Under the pieces are notes generated by a model. That model saw only the letters and a list, made by a program, of their open reading frames with translations. It searched no databases and was not told the origin of the DNA. Positions 5,263 to 6,711 of a DNA stretch of 6,711 nt are shown here, piece by piece; the stretch's first letter is position 1; every line of letters begins with the position of its first letter. A program made the translations under genes and the position numbers. Origin of the DNA: an uncultured Ruminococcus sp. (GTDB lineage: Bacteria > Bacillota > Clostridia > Oscillospirales > Ruminococcaceae); assembly GCA_937898375.1 (NCBI GenBank), contig CALEJX010000357.1, positions 1-6,711 of the forward strand, given 5' to 3'.

Positions 5263-6042
5263 TTAACGTTTATTAATATCATTAGCAAATTTATAAATGA
5301 CATTTGTTGGCTCATTAATGGTACATTCAATGTTGAACAAACGAGAATTAGACCACTTTCCTAAAACAGCAACTGGATAACCTGTGAAAGTTCCAAATGT
5401 ACCAAATAGATAATCTTTAATCTCTTTTATTTGATGTGTTTCCATATATACAGTGCTATTGAGAACTCTGATCTCTCCGCATTTTGTAACTGCTTTCGTT
5501 TTTAACAAAATAAACTTCTTAGGAAAATTATATATAATTGTATAACCAACAACCAAACGTAAGCCTGAAAAGCCCTTAAATAAACCTTTACTGCATATAT
5601 TACGACTATCAACAATTATATCATTTATAGTTGTTTCATTTTCGTAAATTGTATCTAATGAGTTAGTTGTACAAAAATAAAACAAATCTTTGGTTGTATT
5701 GATGTAAGTTTTTCGTGAAGCGTTCTGCTTTGGTTGCTTGTTAACGTGAATTGTTGGTGCTTTTTTTATTGGTTTTCTAATATGAGCATAAATATCCTGC
5801 AACGAGGATTTAACAATATCATCATTATTAAGATATTTAGTTAAACCCATATCATAAGGACAACCCTGTACGTGTGGAGTACTATGCTTATGACAAAAAT
5901 GTGCCTTTCTTTCACTGTTTATCCCTTTAATAAAGTATTCTGCTTTACATTGAGAATTAAGGCAAAGAAATGTGTCATTCAAATCGGTGACGTTACTTGC
6001 ACAAACCACATCGTTATATTTTTTTGAAATAGCGTAAAACAT
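5263..6042 (-). CDS. Protein with CoiA-like N-terminal Cys/His cluster (259 aa)
   Basis: ATG at 6042 is preceded by GGAG at an 8-base gap. The N-terminal region holds C27-x4-C32, then the sequence ERKAHFCHKH (residues 44-53) and C61 in HVQGCPYD. This order, a Cys pair followed by a K/R-x-HF-x-H element, resembles the N-terminal zinc-binding region of CoiA-like competence proteins and related domains (known for that family; the match here is by eye). The PD-(D/E)xK-type nuclease domain that usually follows in CoiA is not recognisable. The middle (about 85-115) is a basic, probably flexible linker, and the C-terminal half appears beta-rich and ends in INKR. No signal peptide or membrane span is seen, so it is likely cytosolic and may bind nucleic acid. 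It is divergent from the 142-aa gene with only 39 bp between them. Confidence 0.78.
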   Translation of the reverse strand: MFYAISKKYNDVVCASNVTDLNDTFLCLNSQCKAEYFIKGINSERKAHFCHKHSTPHVQGCPYDMGLTKYLNNDDIVKSSLQDIYAHIRKPIKKAPTIHVNKQPKQNASRKTYINTTKDLFYFCTTNSLDTIYENETTINDIIVDSRNICSKGLFKGFSGLRLVVGYTIIYNFPKKFILLKTKAVTKCGEIRVLNSTVYMETHQIKEIKDYLFGTFGTFTGYPVAVLGKWSNSRLFNIECTINEPTNVIYKFANDINKR

Positions 6043-6081
6043 CTTAACATCTCCATTATTAAAATCAAGAGGACGAACATT

Positions 6082-6510
6082 ATGAATACATTTAAAGAAT
6101 TAGAAAATTACTATAAAAGTAAGAGCTACTTGACATATCATGCGGCTAATGAGCATGAACAACTGCTGTTATTTTATCCAAATTATAAAAGCACAAAGAT
6201 ATACGTCATACATAAAAGTGATGACTCTAAGTGGTTTGACCTTGGTTGCCTTGAAAGAGGCGATGATGAAAAGCTCGGTGTTTCATTTTATGACGGCTGC
6301 GATAACAATTTTGATAAAATGATAGCGAAAATGAAAGGCGTAGATAAGGCAGCTGAGGACTACAGGTTTACAATCTTTTATGACCCCGACTCAGATACTT
6401 ATTGGATAGACAATTCATTGCAGTTGTTTTTTGAAAATCAAGAAGCTGTCATCACCACATATTTAAAAGAAAATGGATATCAGTTAATAAGCATGACAGG
6501 AGAAAAATAA
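6082..6510 (+). CDS. Acidic soluble protein of unknown function (142 aa)
   Basis: ATG at 6082 has AGAGGA about 9 bases upstream. The product is soluble-looking and acidic, with many aromatic residues. It has segments such as YHAANEHEQLLLFYPNY, WFDLGCLERGDDEKLGVSFY and FYDPDSDTYWIDNS, and ends ENGYQLISMTGEK. There is no signal peptide, membrane span or known catalytic motif that I recognise. It shares a 39-bp intergenic region with the divergent 259-aa gene, so its promoter must sit largely inside that gene's 5' end; no clear box is visible. The next small ORF follows after 3 bp, suggesting co-translation. Base composition is less AT-rich than the membrane protein genes. Confidence 0.8.
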   Translation: MNTFKELENYYKSKSYLTYHAANEHEQLLLFYPNYKSTKIYVIHKSDDSKWFDLGCLERGDDEKLGVSFYDGCDNNFDKMIAKMKGVDKAAEDYRFTIFYDPDSDTYWIDNSLQLFFENQEAVITTYLKENGYQLISMTGEK

Positions 6511-6513
6511 TAC

Positions 6514-6675
6514 ATGGAACTTGGACAAAAAGGAAAAGGACTGACATTTAAACTATATCATGATGTTCCTGAACGCTACAAAGCCACAGCCGAAGATACG
6601 GCACGTTTTGAGAAATTTTTAAAAATCATGATAAAAAAACCTACAAAGGCTATTGGCAAAAATTTAACTCGCTAA
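6514..6675 (+). CDS. Small basic protein of unknown function (53 aa)
   Basis: ATG at 6514 begins 3 bp after the stop of the 142-aa gene, with GACAGGAGA of that gene's end serving as ribosome site. The product reads MELGQKGKGLTFKLYHDVPE and continues with an RYKATAEDTARFEKFLKIM-like helix and a basic end (KKPTKAIGKNLTR). It is soluble, charged, and could be one beta strand plus a helix. It could be a genuine small operon partner or the start of a gene cut short. I do not recognise the family. The 36 bp after its stop carry no recognisable terminator. Confidence 0.62.
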   Translation: MELGQKGKGLTFKLYHDVPERYKATAEDTARFEKFLKIMIKKPTKAIGKNLTR

Positions 6676-6711
6676 AAATTCAGACTTTTAAATAGTATAG
6701 CATATTTATTT

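Noticed and set aside
5067..5330. N-terminal extension of the 271-aa protein through repeat copy 3 (359-aa reading)
   Set aside because: The extension crosses a strong promoter, a 12-bp dyad and the repeat, and lacks a ribosome site at 5330. The ATG at 5066 has both a ribosome site and a promoter just upstream.
6140..6322. + strand 60-aa ORF inside the 142-aa gene
   Set aside because: It overlaps in another frame, has no ribosome site, and the longer frame has a proper start and a coupled downstream ORF.

Overview
The window looks like an accessory, recombination-shaped stretch of a low-GC Gram-positive genome, most plausibly a gut clostridium of the Ruminococcus/Oscillospiraceae type. This is an inference from three things: a multi-domain SpaA/Cna_B-type surface protein with a cell-wall sorting signal, strong AGGAGG-type ribosome sites, and TTGxxx/TATAAT promoters. 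No rRNA, tRNA, CRISPR array, integrase or transposase is visible.

Layout. Bases 1-2529 (+) are the 3' part of a large wall-anchored adhesin. It ends in four tandem 93-residue Cna_B-like domains of exactly 279 bp each, a TPNTG sorting motif, a membrane segment and a basic tail. Its stop codon is the first base triplet of a roughly 90-bp composite repeat that occurs three times in the same orientation (2527-2617, 3662-3749, 5156-5244). The repeats bound two AT-rich modules of 1.1 and 1.5 kb. Each module has the same plan: repeat, then a + strand gene whose ribosome site is supplied by the repeat, then an overlapping convergent - strand gene for a multi-pass membrane protein. Module 1 has a 54-aa ORF (+) and a 231-aa protein (-). 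Module 2 has a 175-aa protein (+) and a 271-aa protein (-). Repeat 3 has no + gene after it. It lies at the 3' end of a - strand gene for a 259-aa protein with a CoiA-like Cys/His cluster. Divergent from that gene, two + strand unknowns (142 aa and 53 aa) fill the right edge.

The repeat appears two-faced. Read on +, it is two hairpins followed by a Shine-Dalgarno sequence. Read on -, its GC-rich hairpin followed by a T tract is a plausible intrinsic terminator for the - genes. The GC hairpin shows a compensatory C:G to G:C swap between copies, which supports a selected structure. Just before repeat 2 lies an in-frame 3' fragment of a second SpaA gene. It encodes the same 26 residues as the last Cna_B domain of the resident adhesin, with only synonymous differences, and has lost the sorting signal. 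The repeat is therefore best read as the conserved 3' flank of a SpaA gene family that has become a boundary for swapped-in gene modules. The two membrane-protein - genes share an unusually similar promoter, TTGCAA-N17-TATAAT with an extended -10, placed just ahead of repeats 2 and 3.

None of the cargo proteins is recognised with certainty. Whether they form a defence, immunity or surface-related system cannot be decided from sequence alone.
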